The position numbers and the translations under genes are program-made. A DNA stretch of 8,755 bases from Neptunomonas sp. (GTDB lineage: Bacteria; Pseudomonadota; Gammaproteobacteria; Pseudomonadales; Balneatricaceae): NCBI GenBank assembly GCA_004195305.1, contig SDWN01000325.1, positions 1-8,755 of the forward strand, given 5' to 3'. The notes beneath the pieces are model-generated. The model made no database searches and was not told where the DNA came from. It saw only the letters and a program-made list of their open reading frames with translations. This document shows positions 1 to 5,726 of this stretch, one piece after another (position 1 is the stretch's first letter; each line of letters opens with the position of its first letter).

Positions 1-209
1 TCCGCAGGTGCCAGTACCACAGGCCCTTGCCACGCAGCCAGATCTTCGAGGGCGCAGCGCAAAAAATGCTCAGCCAGAACGCGAGCCCGCTCAGGCCCTA
101 CGCTAGCCGCCAGGCGCTGCTTACCCTGGCCTATTAACGGGCGCTTAAACAGTAAAACCAGCGTAGCCTGAAAACCGCTCGCAGCGGTTTGCATGATGTT
201 ATCCGACAC
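1..209 (-). CDS. DUF2064 / TIGR04282-like glycosyltransferase, N-terminal part (cut by window edge)
   Basis: About 69 N-terminal residues are visible and the reading frame stays open to the window edge. After a short leader the protein reads LVLLFKRPLIGQGKQRLA. This matches the family pattern of hydrophobic strand, K-x-P-x-x-G-x-x-K-x-R-L that opens DUF2064 glycosyltransferases, a nucleotide-sugar-binding loop in a GT-A fold. It is followed by GPERARVLAEHFLRCALED and the strand PVVLAPA, also family-like. Members are often annotated as glycosyltransferase A or as arsenosugar-biosynthesis-like enzymes; the true substrate cannot be read from this fragment. I chose the GTG start at 207-209 because AAGGA (216-220 on the complement) lies 6 nt upstream. 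An in-frame ATG at 192-194 is the alternative, with a weaker ribosome site. The gene is divergent from the MTHFR-like gene. A perfect hairpin lies inside its first codons. Confidence 0.75.
   Translation of the reverse strand, partial: MSDNIMQTAASGFQATLVLLFKRPLIGQGKQRLAASVGPERARVLAEHFLRCALEDLAAWQGPVVLAPA
172..190. repeat. Perfect 8-bp inverted repeat inside the start of the glycosyltransferase gene
   Basis: AAACCGCT (172-179) and AGCGGTTT (183-190) are exact reverse complements with a 3-nt loop. In the minus-strand mRNA the hairpin begins 4 nt after the internal ATG (192-194) and is followed by UUUUC. It could dampen initiation at that ATG or act as a weak attenuator, but it may be chance within coding sequence. 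Confidence 0.5.
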
Positions 210-233
210 AAAAAATCCTTAATAGCTAATTTG

Positions 234-261
234 TTGATACTTAGACGCAACCTGATAGCAA
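234..261 (-). promoter_or_regulatory. Candidate promoter for the DUF2064-type glycosyltransferase
   Basis: On the minus strand TTGCTA (256-261) and TATCAA (234-239) are separated by 16 nt. This is a moderate match to a sigma-70 promoter and would place transcription start about 20 nt before the GTG start. Only the pattern supports it. Confidence 0.3.
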
Positions 262-372
262 AGCGTTACAGGTGCATTCAACACAATCAACTTACTAGGG
301 CTGCACGCTGTTTTCCACCAGATCCCTGGCACAAAGCACCTATCAAAACGGATCAGATAGAAAATCCAACCC

Positions 373-389
373 TTTGTTATAGCAACAAA
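373..389. repeat. Inverted repeat, TTTGTT-N5-AACAAA, upstream of the MTHFR-like gene
   Basis: Two exact 6-nt half-sites (373-378 and 384-389) are separated by ATAGC. The size and symmetry resemble a dimeric repressor operator. It lies about 100 nt upstream of the candidate -10 box of the downstream gene. No known regulator consensus is recognised. Confidence 0.45.
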
Positions 390-412
390 TAACCTTCGCA
401 TAAACCCCCTAC

Positions 413-420
413 CAATATTG
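413..420. repeat. 8-bp palindrome CAATATTG
   Basis: This is a short exact palindrome between the two longer inverted repeats. It is short enough to arise by chance in AT-rich intergenic DNA and is listed because it sits in a cluster. Confidence 0.25.
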
Positions 421-431
421 TATTAATTCAA

Positions 432-447
432 CTCATGCTGACATGAG
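432..447. repeat. Inverted repeat, CTCATG-N4-CATGAG, upstream of the MTHFR-like gene
   Basis: Exact 6-nt arms (432-437 and 442-447) flank CTGA. The repeat ends 44 nt before the candidate -10 box at 492-497, so it lies just upstream of the expected -35 position, a usual place for an activator or repressor site. It is not a MetJ box (AGACGTCT type) or a MetR site (TGAA-N5-TTCA). Confidence 0.45.
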
Positions 448-491
448 AAGGTTTCCGCATATAACCAATACGGATTAAACAGCCTCGTGCT

Positions 492-497
492 TATAAT
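492..497 (+). promoter_or_regulatory. Candidate -10 box for the MTHFR-like gene
   Basis: There is a perfect TATAAT 32 nt before the start codon. No convincing -35 hexamer is present 16-18 nt upstream, which would suit an activator-dependent promoter. Apart from this box, the candidate minus-strand promoter and the inverted repeats listed separately, I see nothing else in the 320-nt stretch 210-529. Confidence 0.45.
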
Positions 498-529
498 AGC
501 CTGACATTAACGCTCACTAGGAATCTGAA

Positions 530-1477
530 ATGACTCTCGCTCAGCAGCAACGGTTCGCGGCCTCTACCCAAGGTGTTTATTTCTTTGGCACAACGCCACC
601 CAAGGGCAGCACCGACGATATGCAGATGGACGAGATCGCCACCAAGCTGCTGCAACGACTGGAAAACGTCGATTATGATGGCTTGATCGTCTACGACATT
701 CAAGATGAGAGCAGCCGTACCGATAAGCCGCGCCCCTTTCCCTTTATCGGGACGCGCGATCCACGCGAATATTCAGCGCTGCTGGCGCAAAAGAGCGAAC
801 ATACAGTTATCACCTATAAAAGCGTCTCGCAGCGTGACCGGGCCAGTTTCGATCAATGGCTGAACCAGGCCTGGAATGATTACGGCGTGCGCAATCTGGT
901 GCTGGTGGGCAGTCCATCAGCCGACGCCCAGATCAAGTTATCACTGCATGACGCCTACCAAACCCTGGCAGAAACCGCGCACAAGTTTAGCCTGGGCGGC
1001 GTCACCATCGCCGAACGTCATGCCTGCAAAGGCAACGAACACAAGCGCCTAGTCGACAAGTCCGACAGTGGCTGTGACTTCTTCATCTCCCAGGCAGTCT
1101 ACAACGCCCCGGCCACGATTAAACTACTGCAGGAATACGGCGAACTGTGCCAGCAGCAGAACCGCCAACCCAGCCGGGTCATTCTGACTTTCACCCCCTG
1201 CGGCAGCGCTAAGACTCTGGAGTTTATGGAGTGGCTGGGGATCTCGGTGCCGGCAGAGACGGCCGATACGATTTTGCAATCGGACACTCCGCTGATGCAG
1301 TCGATCCGCATCTGTCAGCGCAATCTGGAGCAGATCCTGGATGCCTGCCTGCCGTTGGGAATTCCGGTCGGTCTAAACATCGAAAGCCTGACCAACCGCA
1401 AAGAGGAGATCGAAGCCTCGATCCGGTTATTCAAATTACTCAAGGGGACCCTGGAAGAGCGCCTGGCTGCTTGCTAA
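530..1477 (+). CDS. Divergent methylenetetrahydrofolate reductase-fold protein (MTHFR-like)
   Basis: This 315-residue protein has the order of elements seen in the FAD-binding TIM barrel of methylenetetrahydrofolate reductase. An opening strand has YFFGTTPP (17-24), aligning with the FEFFPP motif. NLVLVGSPS (122-130) aligns with the region that is LRGD in MetF. A -SGCDFFISQAVYN- segment (180-192) matches the AGANRAITQFFFD region, and VGLNIESLTNR (280-290) matches the C-terminal LNR strand. Length is close to E. coli MetF (296). In my by-eye alignment the acidic residues corresponding to E. coli Glu28 and Asp120 are absent, whereas Gln183 appears kept as Gln188. I therefore do not call it metF; it is probably a paralog with another folate- or flavin-linked role. 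The ATG at 530 has AGGA (519-522) 7 nt upstream. The gene is a single unit, ended by the hairpin at 1557-1587. Confidence 0.7.
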   Translation: MTLAQQQRFAASTQGVYFFGTTPPKGSTDDMQMDEIATKLLQRLENVDYDGLIVYDIQDESSRTDKPRPFPFIGTRDPREYSALLAQKSEHTVITYKSVSQRDRASFDQWLNQAWNDYGVRNLVLVGSPSADAQIKLSLHDAYQTLAETAHKFSLGGVTIAERHACKGNEHKRLVDKSDSGCDFFISQAVYNAPATIKLLQEYGELCQQQNRQPSRVILTFTPCGSAKTLEFMEWLGISVPAETADTILQSDTPLMQSIRICQRNLEQILDACLPLGIPVGLNIESLTNRKEEIEASIRLFKLLKGTLEERLAAC

Positions 1478-1556
1478 CCACGCATTAGCACTCGCAGCTA
1501 AACAAGCCCGCATGTAGCGGCACACCAGGAAATGAGGTCATCGATACCGCCCCGTG

Positions 1557-1587
1557 AAAGGGATGAGGCGTAGTGCCTCATCCCTTT
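1557..1587. terminator. Bidirectional intrinsic terminator between the MTHFR-like gene and purB
   Basis: A perfect 13-bp stem (1557-1569 with 1575-1587), mixed AT at the base and GC-rich inside, encloses a 5-nt loop. It is followed by TTTTCT on the plus strand and has AAA at the other foot. It sits between two convergent stop codons (1477 and 1615), so it probably ends both transcripts, better on the plus strand. Confidence 0.85.
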
Positions 1588-1614
1588 TCTGCACGGCTAG
1601 TTTTCTACTTCCGC

Positions 1615-2982
1615 TCAGATCGCTTTAGCCTGCGCTACCGCGTTACCGATATAGTTATGCGGCGTCATCTCGCGGATCGCCTGCTTGGCGCCTTCTGGCA
1701 GATCCAGAGGCTCAACAAACTCGGCCAGAATTTCCTTGGTGATGGTGTTGCCACGCGTCAACGCTTTGAGCTTCTCGTAGGGCTCATCGATGCCGTAACG
1801 GCGCATGATGGTCTGGATCGGTTCAGCCAACACTTCCCAGCTGTTATCCAGATCGGCATTGATCCGCTCGGCGTTGAGCTGCAGCTTGCTGATCCCTTTG
1901 AGGGTGGCCTGGTAGGCGATCAGACTCTGGCCAAATCCAACGCCCAAGTTGCGCAGCACAGTCGAGTCGGTCAGGTCACGCTGCCAGCGCGAGATCGGCA
2001 GTTTGGTGGCCAGGTGCGCCATGATCGCGTTGGCGATACCCAGATTACCTTCGGAGTTTTCGAAATCGATCGGGTTGACCTTGTGCGGCATGGTAGATGA
2101 GCCCACTTCACCGGCGATGGTACGCTGCTTAAAGTAACCCAACGACACATAACCCCATATATCACGATCGAAATCGATCAGGATGGTATTGAAACGTGCG
2201 ACCGCATCAAACAGCTCAGCGATGTAATCGTGCGGTTCGATCTGGGTGGTGTAGGGGTTCCAGGTCAGCCCAAGACCGGTCACAAAACGCTCGGCACCGG
2301 CCTGCCAGTCCACGTCAGGATAGGCCGACAGGTGAGCGTTGTAGTTGCCAACCGCGCCATTAACCTTGCCCAGCAACTCGACCGCCTGGACCTGCTGCAA
2401 TTGCCGCCGCAGACGCGCCACCACATTGGCCATCTCTTTGCCCAACGTGGTCGGGGACGCTGTCTGGCCGTGGGTGCGAGACAGCATCGGCTGCTCGGCA
2501 AAGTCGTGCGCCAGGGTGGCGATAGCATCAATCACCTGCTGCATCTGCACCGCAACCACCTCATCCCGTGCCGTGCGCAGCATCAGTGCGTGGGACAGGT
2601 TGTTGATATCTTCCGAGGTACAGGCAAAGTGAACGAACTCGCCGACTGCATCCAACTCGGCGTTATCTTTAAAACACTCCTTGATGAAATACTCAACCGC
2701 TTTGACATCGTGATTGGTAACGCTTTCGATCGCCTTAACCCGCAGCGCATCAGCTTCACTGAAGTCGCTGACAATGCTTTCGAGCACCTGATTGGCTTGC
2801 TCGCTAAGCGCGGGCACTTCGGTGATCTGGGGGTTATTGGCTAACTGCTGTAACCAACGAACCTCTACTTCGACACGAAAACGAATCAGGCCGTATTCGC
2901 TGACGATCGGACGCAGGGAGGCGGTTTTGCTGCCGTAACGGCCATCAACCGGAGACAGGGCGGTAAGGGCTGAAAGCTCCAT
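1615..2982 (-). CDS. purB: Adenylosuccinate lyase PurB
   Basis: PurB is a cytosolic homotetramer that catalyses two beta-eliminations: SAICAR to AICAR plus fumarate in de novo purine synthesis, and adenylosuccinate to AMP plus fumarate. The 455-residue product follows E. coli PurB (456 residues) along its whole length, for example SPVDGRYG near the N-terminus, FACTSEDINNLSHALML (119-135), LSRTHGQ (167-173) and WNPYTTQIEPHDYIAELF (241-258). The fumarase/aspartase superfamily signature GSSTMPHKVNP (294-304) is intact. The catalytic His171 and signature-loop Ser295 fall at the same numbers as in E. coli. I chose the ATG at 2980-2982, which gives the usual MELS start with AAGAGA 8 nt upstream. 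A GTG two codons earlier is only 2 nt from that ribosome site. The usual neighbours hflD and mnmA are not present on this side. No PurR box was recognised. Confidence 0.97.
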   Translation of the reverse strand: MELSALTALSPVDGRYGSKTASLRPIVSEYGLIRFRVEVEVRWLQQLANNPQITEVPALSEQANQVLESIVSDFSEADALRVKAIESVTNHDVKAVEYFIKECFKDNAELDAVGEFVHFACTSEDINNLSHALMLRTARDEVVAVQMQQVIDAIATLAHDFAEQPMLSRTHGQTASPTTLGKEMANVVARLRRQLQQVQAVELLGKVNGAVGNYNAHLSAYPDVDWQAGAERFVTGLGLTWNPYTTQIEPHDYIAELFDAVARFNTILIDFDRDIWGYVSLGYFKQRTIAGEVGSSTMPHKVNPIDFENSEGNLGIANAIMAHLATKLPISRWQRDLTDSTVLRNLGVGFGQSLIAYQATLKGISKLQLNAERINADLDNSWEVLAEPIQTIMRRYGIDEPYEKLKALTRGNTITKEILAEFVEPLDLPEGAKQAIREMTPHNYIGNAVAQAKAI

Positions 2983-3034
2983 GGACACATTCTCTTAAAT
3001 GGAAAGGGATTTGATCAGAAAAAAATAGAGCGAA

Positions 3035-3040
3035 ATTATA
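3035..3040 (-). promoter_or_regulatory. Candidate -10 box for purB
   Basis: The minus strand reads TATAAT 52 nt before the purB ATG. The expected -35 position reads TGCCTA, which is a weak match. A run of seven G on that strand lies in the spacer. Confidence 0.45.
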
Positions 3041-3124
3041 CACGAAGCCCCCCCTTTTAGGCAGTGCCTTAAGCGCGACGCAGCTGCCTGCTCTTGCTGC
3101 CCTTCCCCTACCATCACCGTCACG

Positions 3125-3130
3125 TATAAT
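3125..3130 (+). promoter_or_regulatory. Candidate -10 box for the solute-binding protein gene
   Basis: There is a perfect TATAAT 36 nt before the ATG at 3167. No good -35 hexamer lies at normal spacing (TTGCTG at 3094-3099 is too far). A strong ribosome site, GAGGAG, follows, 6 nt before the start codon. Confidence 0.45.
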
Positions 3131-3166
3131 CAGAACCAGATCTGTTTTTTTGCCGAGGAGAAGTCG

Positions 3167-3988
3167 ATGCGCTGTCGTCGTTCATTGCGGCTGCGATCAC
3201 TCGCCGCCACCTTGCTGGGTATCGGACTGACGTGCCTGGCGAGCAGCGAAGCGCTGCCAGCCGAACCAGAGTTTCGCCTGATCGGCGCGGAGCTAGCGCC
3301 TTACGCCTATCAAGAGCATAAGCAAACAAGAGGATTAGGGGTTGAGATCATGCAGGAGATCGGCCGACGCCTGGGACATTCCGGCAAAATCACCCTGATG
3401 CCGTTTAAACGCGCATTCCAAAACGCCCGCAGCCGCAACAACCTGCTGATGGCGCCGGTAGCACGCGTGCCCTCACGGGAGGGGAAGCTCCAGTGGGCCA
3501 TTCATTTTATCGATGATCAGTTTTTTTACGTCAGCCGTGCCGGATCACTGCCGCTGACCCACTCGAAGGCCCGCCAAGGCGGCGTAATCGGGGTTCTGGC
3601 GGGCTCCGCGCCCCTGGCGCAGCTGCTACAGACAGGCGTTAGCAACTATCTGGAACAGACCCGAGATACAGCAAACATCGATATGCTCAGGGTCGGCCGT
3701 ATCGACGCCTGGTTTACCTCGGCGATCCTACTCAGCGCAGCGTTCAAATCTAATCCTGAGCTGGCCCCGACGGATTTTGTGATCGGCCCAGCCCAGAGCC
3801 GCCACTGCGTCTATATAGTCGCGTCCAACGACACCGCCGCCGCGCTACTGCGCCCTTGGCAGCAAACCTTCGCCACGATGCAGACCGATGGCACCGCGCA
3901 TGAGATTGTAAGCCGCTATCTGAATCTGGAACTGCAGGCGCTGCTGGATTCCAGAAAAAGGGCTGGCGACGATTGCGAGCAACACTAG
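3167..3988 (+). CDS. Orphan periplasmic solute-binding protein, SBP family 3-like
   Basis: The 273-residue protein starts with a classic export signal: a basic stretch (RCRRSLRLR), a hydrophobic core at about residues 11-25, and signal peptidase I cleavage probably between 25 and 32. There is no clean lipobox, so it should be soluble in the periplasm. The mature part reads like family 3 extracellular solute-binding proteins: an N-terminal strand with ELAPYAYQ, a GLGVEIMQEIGRRLG helix, LMPFKRAFQNA, then LMAPVARVPSREGKLQW and FFYVSR. This pattern is typical of the stand-alone binding proteins common in gammaproteobacteria. No permease or ATPase gene is adjacent, so it may serve a distant transporter or a sensory role; the ligand cannot be inferred. 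The start is fixed by GAGGAG 6 nt upstream. The gene is divergent from purB and no clear terminator follows it. Confidence 0.75.
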   Translation: MRCRRSLRLRSLAATLLGIGLTCLASSEALPAEPEFRLIGAELAPYAYQEHKQTRGLGVEIMQEIGRRLGHSGKITLMPFKRAFQNARSRNNLLMAPVARVPSREGKLQWAIHFIDDQFFYVSRAGSLPLTHSKARQGGVIGVLAGSAPLAQLLQTGVSNYLEQTRDTANIDMLRVGRIDAWFTSAILLSAAFKSNPELAPTDFVIGPAQSRHCVYIVASNDTAAALLRPWQQTFATMQTDGTAHEIVSRYLNLELQALLDSRKRAGDDCEQH

Positions 3989-4034
3989 CCATCTGCTTGC
4001 AGCAACTAGCTGGCCGGATGGACGGTACTTCAGA

Positions 4035-4040
4035 TATAAT
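4035..4040 (+). promoter_or_regulatory. Possible -10 box upstream of the four-cysteine protein gene
   Basis: TATAAT lies 43 nt before the GTG start. A TTGACA at 4047-4052 lies downstream of it and so cannot be its -35 box. With no terminator visible after the solute-binding gene, read-through from that gene is also possible. Confidence 0.3.
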
Positions 4041-4083
4041 CACTTATTGACAATTATACCGATCACAACCCAAGGAGAAGCCT

Positions 4084-4305
4084 GTGATTTTCACCCCCTG
4101 TAACGGAACATGCACCGACCAAGGCAGCCACTGTGAAGGCTGCGGCAGAACTCACGAAGATGTCGCGGTAACCCGGAAGCTAACCAAGGAGATCGTCGGC
4201 TACATCCAGAAAAAAGAGTATGAAAACCCGCAGGACCTGCTTAGCGCGCTGGGGCGCAGTGTCGAATTCCAACTAAACAAGGCGACAGAAAGCGCCAAAC
4301 TCTGA
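4084..4305 (+). CDS. Small four-cysteine protein, DUF1289-like
   Basis: This 73-residue cytosolic protein (no signal or membrane segment) opens with CNGTCTDQGSHCEGCGRTHED: Cys6, Cys10, Cys17 and Cys20 in the spacing C-x3-C-x6-C-x2-C, followed by GRT. This matches the DUF1289 pattern, a short domain of unknown function that presumably binds a metal through its four cysteines. The rest (KLTKEIVGYIQKKEYENPQDLL...FQLNKATESAKL) is a charged helical tail rather than the usual DUF1289 W-x3-S/T-x-E-E ending, so the assignment is tentative. The start codon is GTG, chosen because AAGGAG (4072-4077) lies exactly 6 nt upstream and the cysteine motif follows at once. A good terminator follows. It may be co-transcribed with the solute-binding gene 95 nt upstream. 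Confidence 0.8.
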   Translation: MIFTPCNGTCTDQGSHCEGCGRTHEDVAVTRKLTKEIVGYIQKKEYENPQDLLSALGRSVEFQLNKATESAKL

Positions 4306-4317
4306 ACATCAACGTTA

Positions 4318-4355
4318 AGGGGCTCTCGCCCACACGAGCTGAAAGCCCTGTTTTT
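4318..4355 (+). terminator. Intrinsic terminator after the four-cysteine protein gene
   Basis: AGGGGCT (4318-4324) pairs with AGCCCT (4344-4349) with one bulged G, and CTCG/CGAG extends the stem inward across an asymmetric internal loop. A T-run follows at 4351-4355, and a second T-run after the TATAAT box. Confidence 0.75.
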
Positions 4356-4360
4356 ATAAT
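4355..4360 (+). promoter_or_regulatory. Candidate -10 box for the HD-GYP gene
   Basis: A perfect TATAAT overlaps the last T of the preceding terminator. No clear -35 box is present. It would give a 5' leader of roughly 90 nt. TATATT at 4391-4396 is a weaker alternative that would remove the left arm of the leader stem. Confidence 0.3.
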
Positions 4361-4380
4361 GTTTTTCCATCTGCTTTAAC

Positions 4381-4433
4381 GTATTAGGGCTATATTCCCG
4401 GCATGGCCTCCCTGTTAAAAAGGCACCTAATAC
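4381..4433 (+). promoter_or_regulatory. Possible structured 5' leader of the HD-GYP gene
   Basis: GTATTAGG (4381-4388) is the exact reverse complement of CCTAATAC (4426-4433), closing a 37-nt interior. Inside, GCCT (4406-4409) can pair with AGGC (4421-4424). AGGG (4386-4389) could instead pair with CCCT (4410-4413), which would open the outer stem. The right arm ends just before the ribosome site, AGGA 7 nt before ATG. It does not match the c-di-GMP-I/II riboswitch sequences that I can recall. The arms may also be DNA operator half-sites or chance. Confidence 0.35.
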
Positions 4434-4455
4434 AGACAGGAAAAAGGACAAAGGA

Positions 4456-5598
4456 ATGCTTGACCACTCCATCAACGCAACAATCCTACATATTCATGAG
4501 GGGTTGCGTGATCGCTTCGAACACCTGTGCCGCATCGCTGTAGCCATCTACGACCAGCCCAGCGACACCCTCAAGACCTTTGCTCACAGCACCAACGGGA
4601 AAGCACCGCTGACCTTCTACGAGGTAAAACTGTCGGACGTACCCTCGCTGCAACAGCTTGCCAAAAGCGGCCAACCCCGGGTACTGGACGACCTGGCGGT
4701 GCTACAGGACTCTTCGTCGGAGCACAGCCACAAAGTACTGAATGCCGGCTACCTCTCCAGCTACACCGAACCACTACTGATTGACGGACAGCTGATCGGT
4801 TTTCTATTCTTCGACGCAACCCTCCCGGGGTACTTCGACAAACCGACGGTGGAGCAGCTGCAATCCTATGGAAAGATACTTGCCGCCATTATCGCGATTC
4901 AGTTTGCCAACGTCCGTACGCTAGGCGGCGCGGTGGCTATGGCACGCGAGTTCACCCGCTATCGTGATGAAGAAACCGCCAACCACTTGCGCCGCATGTC
5001 CCGCTACTCAAGGCTGATCGCCAAAACCATTGCGCCGCGCTATAACCTTGACGACGAGGACGTGGAGTTTATCTTCCGCTTTGCGCCGCTACATGATATC
5101 GGCAAAATCGCCATTGCGGATGCCATCCTACTCAAGCCTGGCAAGTTGACCGCCGACGAATACACAGCGGCCAAGCTACACGTGGTGCGCGGTGCGGAGA
5201 TGGCGCAAATGATGGTGGACGAATTCGGTCTCGATAACGTGCGCCATATCGACATGCTGCGAAACATCATCCTGTGCCACCATGAACACTACGATGGCCA
5301 GGGCTATCCGGCGGGACTCGCAGGTAAGGATATCCCGATCGAAGGTCGAGTGGTGGCCGTGGCAGACGTATTCGATGCACTGACCAGCGAACGCCCCTAT
5401 AAACGCGCCTGGTCTTGTGATGATGCGTTTGCGTATCTATTTAAGCAGTCCGGTAGTCATTTTGATCCCATCTGCATCGAAGCCGCTCTCGCCTGCGCCG
5501 AACAGTTTAAACAGATCCAGGCAAGCTACCGCGATACGCCGTTTCTGGATCCTGAAACCAGTGATGAGCCCACACCCAGCCACACCGAGGCCTCCTGA
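4456..5598 (+). CDS. HD-GYP cyclic-di-GMP phosphodiesterase with GAF-like N-terminus
   Basis: The 380-residue soluble protein has two parts. Residues about 15-155 resemble a GAF-type sensor (the strand IDGQLIGFLFFDA at 109-121 is typical); the ligand is unknown. Residues about 160-355 are a complete HD-GYP domain that hydrolyses c-di-GMP to pGpG and/or GMP. All metal-ligand positions known from trinuclear HD-GYP enzymes can be placed: Glu173, His177, His213-Asp214 (HDIGK), His242, His275-His276, and Asp304 (ADVFDALTSERPYK). The HHEHYDGQGYP motif carries GYP at 283-285. It is therefore predicted to be active. There is no membrane segment. The C-terminal 20 residues are polar and probably unstructured. 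The ATG at 4456 has AGGA 7 nt upstream. The gene is alone between its own terminator region and the preceding one. It would lower c-di-GMP in response to the GAF signal, affecting motility or biofilm. Confidence 0.93.
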   Translation: MLDHSINATILHIHEGLRDRFEHLCRIAVAIYDQPSDTLKTFAHSTNGKAPLTFYEVKLSDVPSLQQLAKSGQPRVLDDLAVLQDSSSEHSHKVLNAGYLSSYTEPLLIDGQLIGFLFFDATLPGYFDKPTVEQLQSYGKILAAIIAIQFANVRTLGGAVAMAREFTRYRDEETANHLRRMSRYSRLIAKTIAPRYNLDDEDVEFIFRFAPLHDIGKIAIADAILLKPGKLTADEYTAAKLHVVRGAEMAQMMVDEFGLDNVRHIDMLRNIILCHHEHYDGQGYPAGLAGKDIPIEGRVVAVADVFDALTSERPYKRAWSCDDAFAYLFKQSGSHFDPICIEAALACAEQFKQIQASYRDTPFLDPETSDEPTPSHTEAS

Positions 5599-5613
5599 GC
5601 AGCACCTGAAGAC

Positions 5614-5638
5614 GCACTCGTCATCCTCATTAGAGTGC
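5614..5638. repeat. Inverted repeat GCACTC-N13-GAGTGC after the HD-GYP gene
   Basis: Exact 6-nt arms lie 15 nt after the HD-GYP stop codon. No T-run follows directly; the next one (5658-5663) lies inside the following hairpin. It may contribute to transcript 3'-end formation, but it is not a standard terminator. Confidence 0.35.
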
Positions 5639-5651
5639 AGGACTGATCAAG

Positions 5652-5677
5652 CCTCCCTTTTTTGAAAAAAAGGGAGG
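5652..5677. terminator. Near-perfect 12-bp hairpin of unusual order between convergent genes
   Basis: CCTCCC-TTTTTT (5652-5663) is the reverse complement of AAAAAA-GGGAGG (5666-5677, with one further A at 5665). The GC block is at the foot and the AT block at the tip, the reverse of a normal bidirectional terminator, and no T-run follows on either strand. An alternative register pairs AGCC (5650-5653) with GGCT (5678-5681). Its position suggests transcript-end formation, but its form does not guarantee it. Confidence 0.45.
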
Positions 5678-5726
5678 GGCTAGCAGGTTGTGTGCAACTC
5701 TCTGCCCAGCAAAAAATCCGCACAGG

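Noticed and set aside
242..250. Possible MetJ-like box (AGACGC) upstream of the MTHFR-like gene
   Set aside because: It is a single imperfect copy. MetJ needs tandem AGACGTCT-like repeats, and none is present.
189..401. Short open frames on both strands in the intergenic region 210-401
   Set aside because: They lack good ribosome sites and recognisable sequence, and they overlap each other and the promoter region. The stretch looks regulatory rather than coding.
2230..2844. Open frame of about 204 codons on the plus strand opposite purB
   Set aside because: It lies wholly antisense to a highly conserved enzyme gene, its product is low-complexity in character, and no ribosome site or family pattern supports it. 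It is a by-product of purB codon use.
2986..2988. GTG as the purB start codon
   Set aside because: It lies only 2 nt after the AAGAGA ribosome site, whereas the ATG at 2980-2982 is 8 nt away and matches the N-terminus of E. coli PurB.
3048..3054. Run of seven C upstream of purB as a phase-variable tract
   Set aside because: Seven bases is too short to infer slippage-driven switching, and there is no sign of a contingency locus here.
3985..4020. Hairpin-like sequence after the solute-binding protein gene as a terminator
   Set aside because: Only short interrupted pairings (TGCT-TGC-AGCA) are visible and no T-run follows.
4047..4060. TTGACA followed by TATACC as a promoter
   Set aside because: The two hexamers are only 2 nt apart, so they cannot act together, and no -10 box lies 17 nt after TTGACA.
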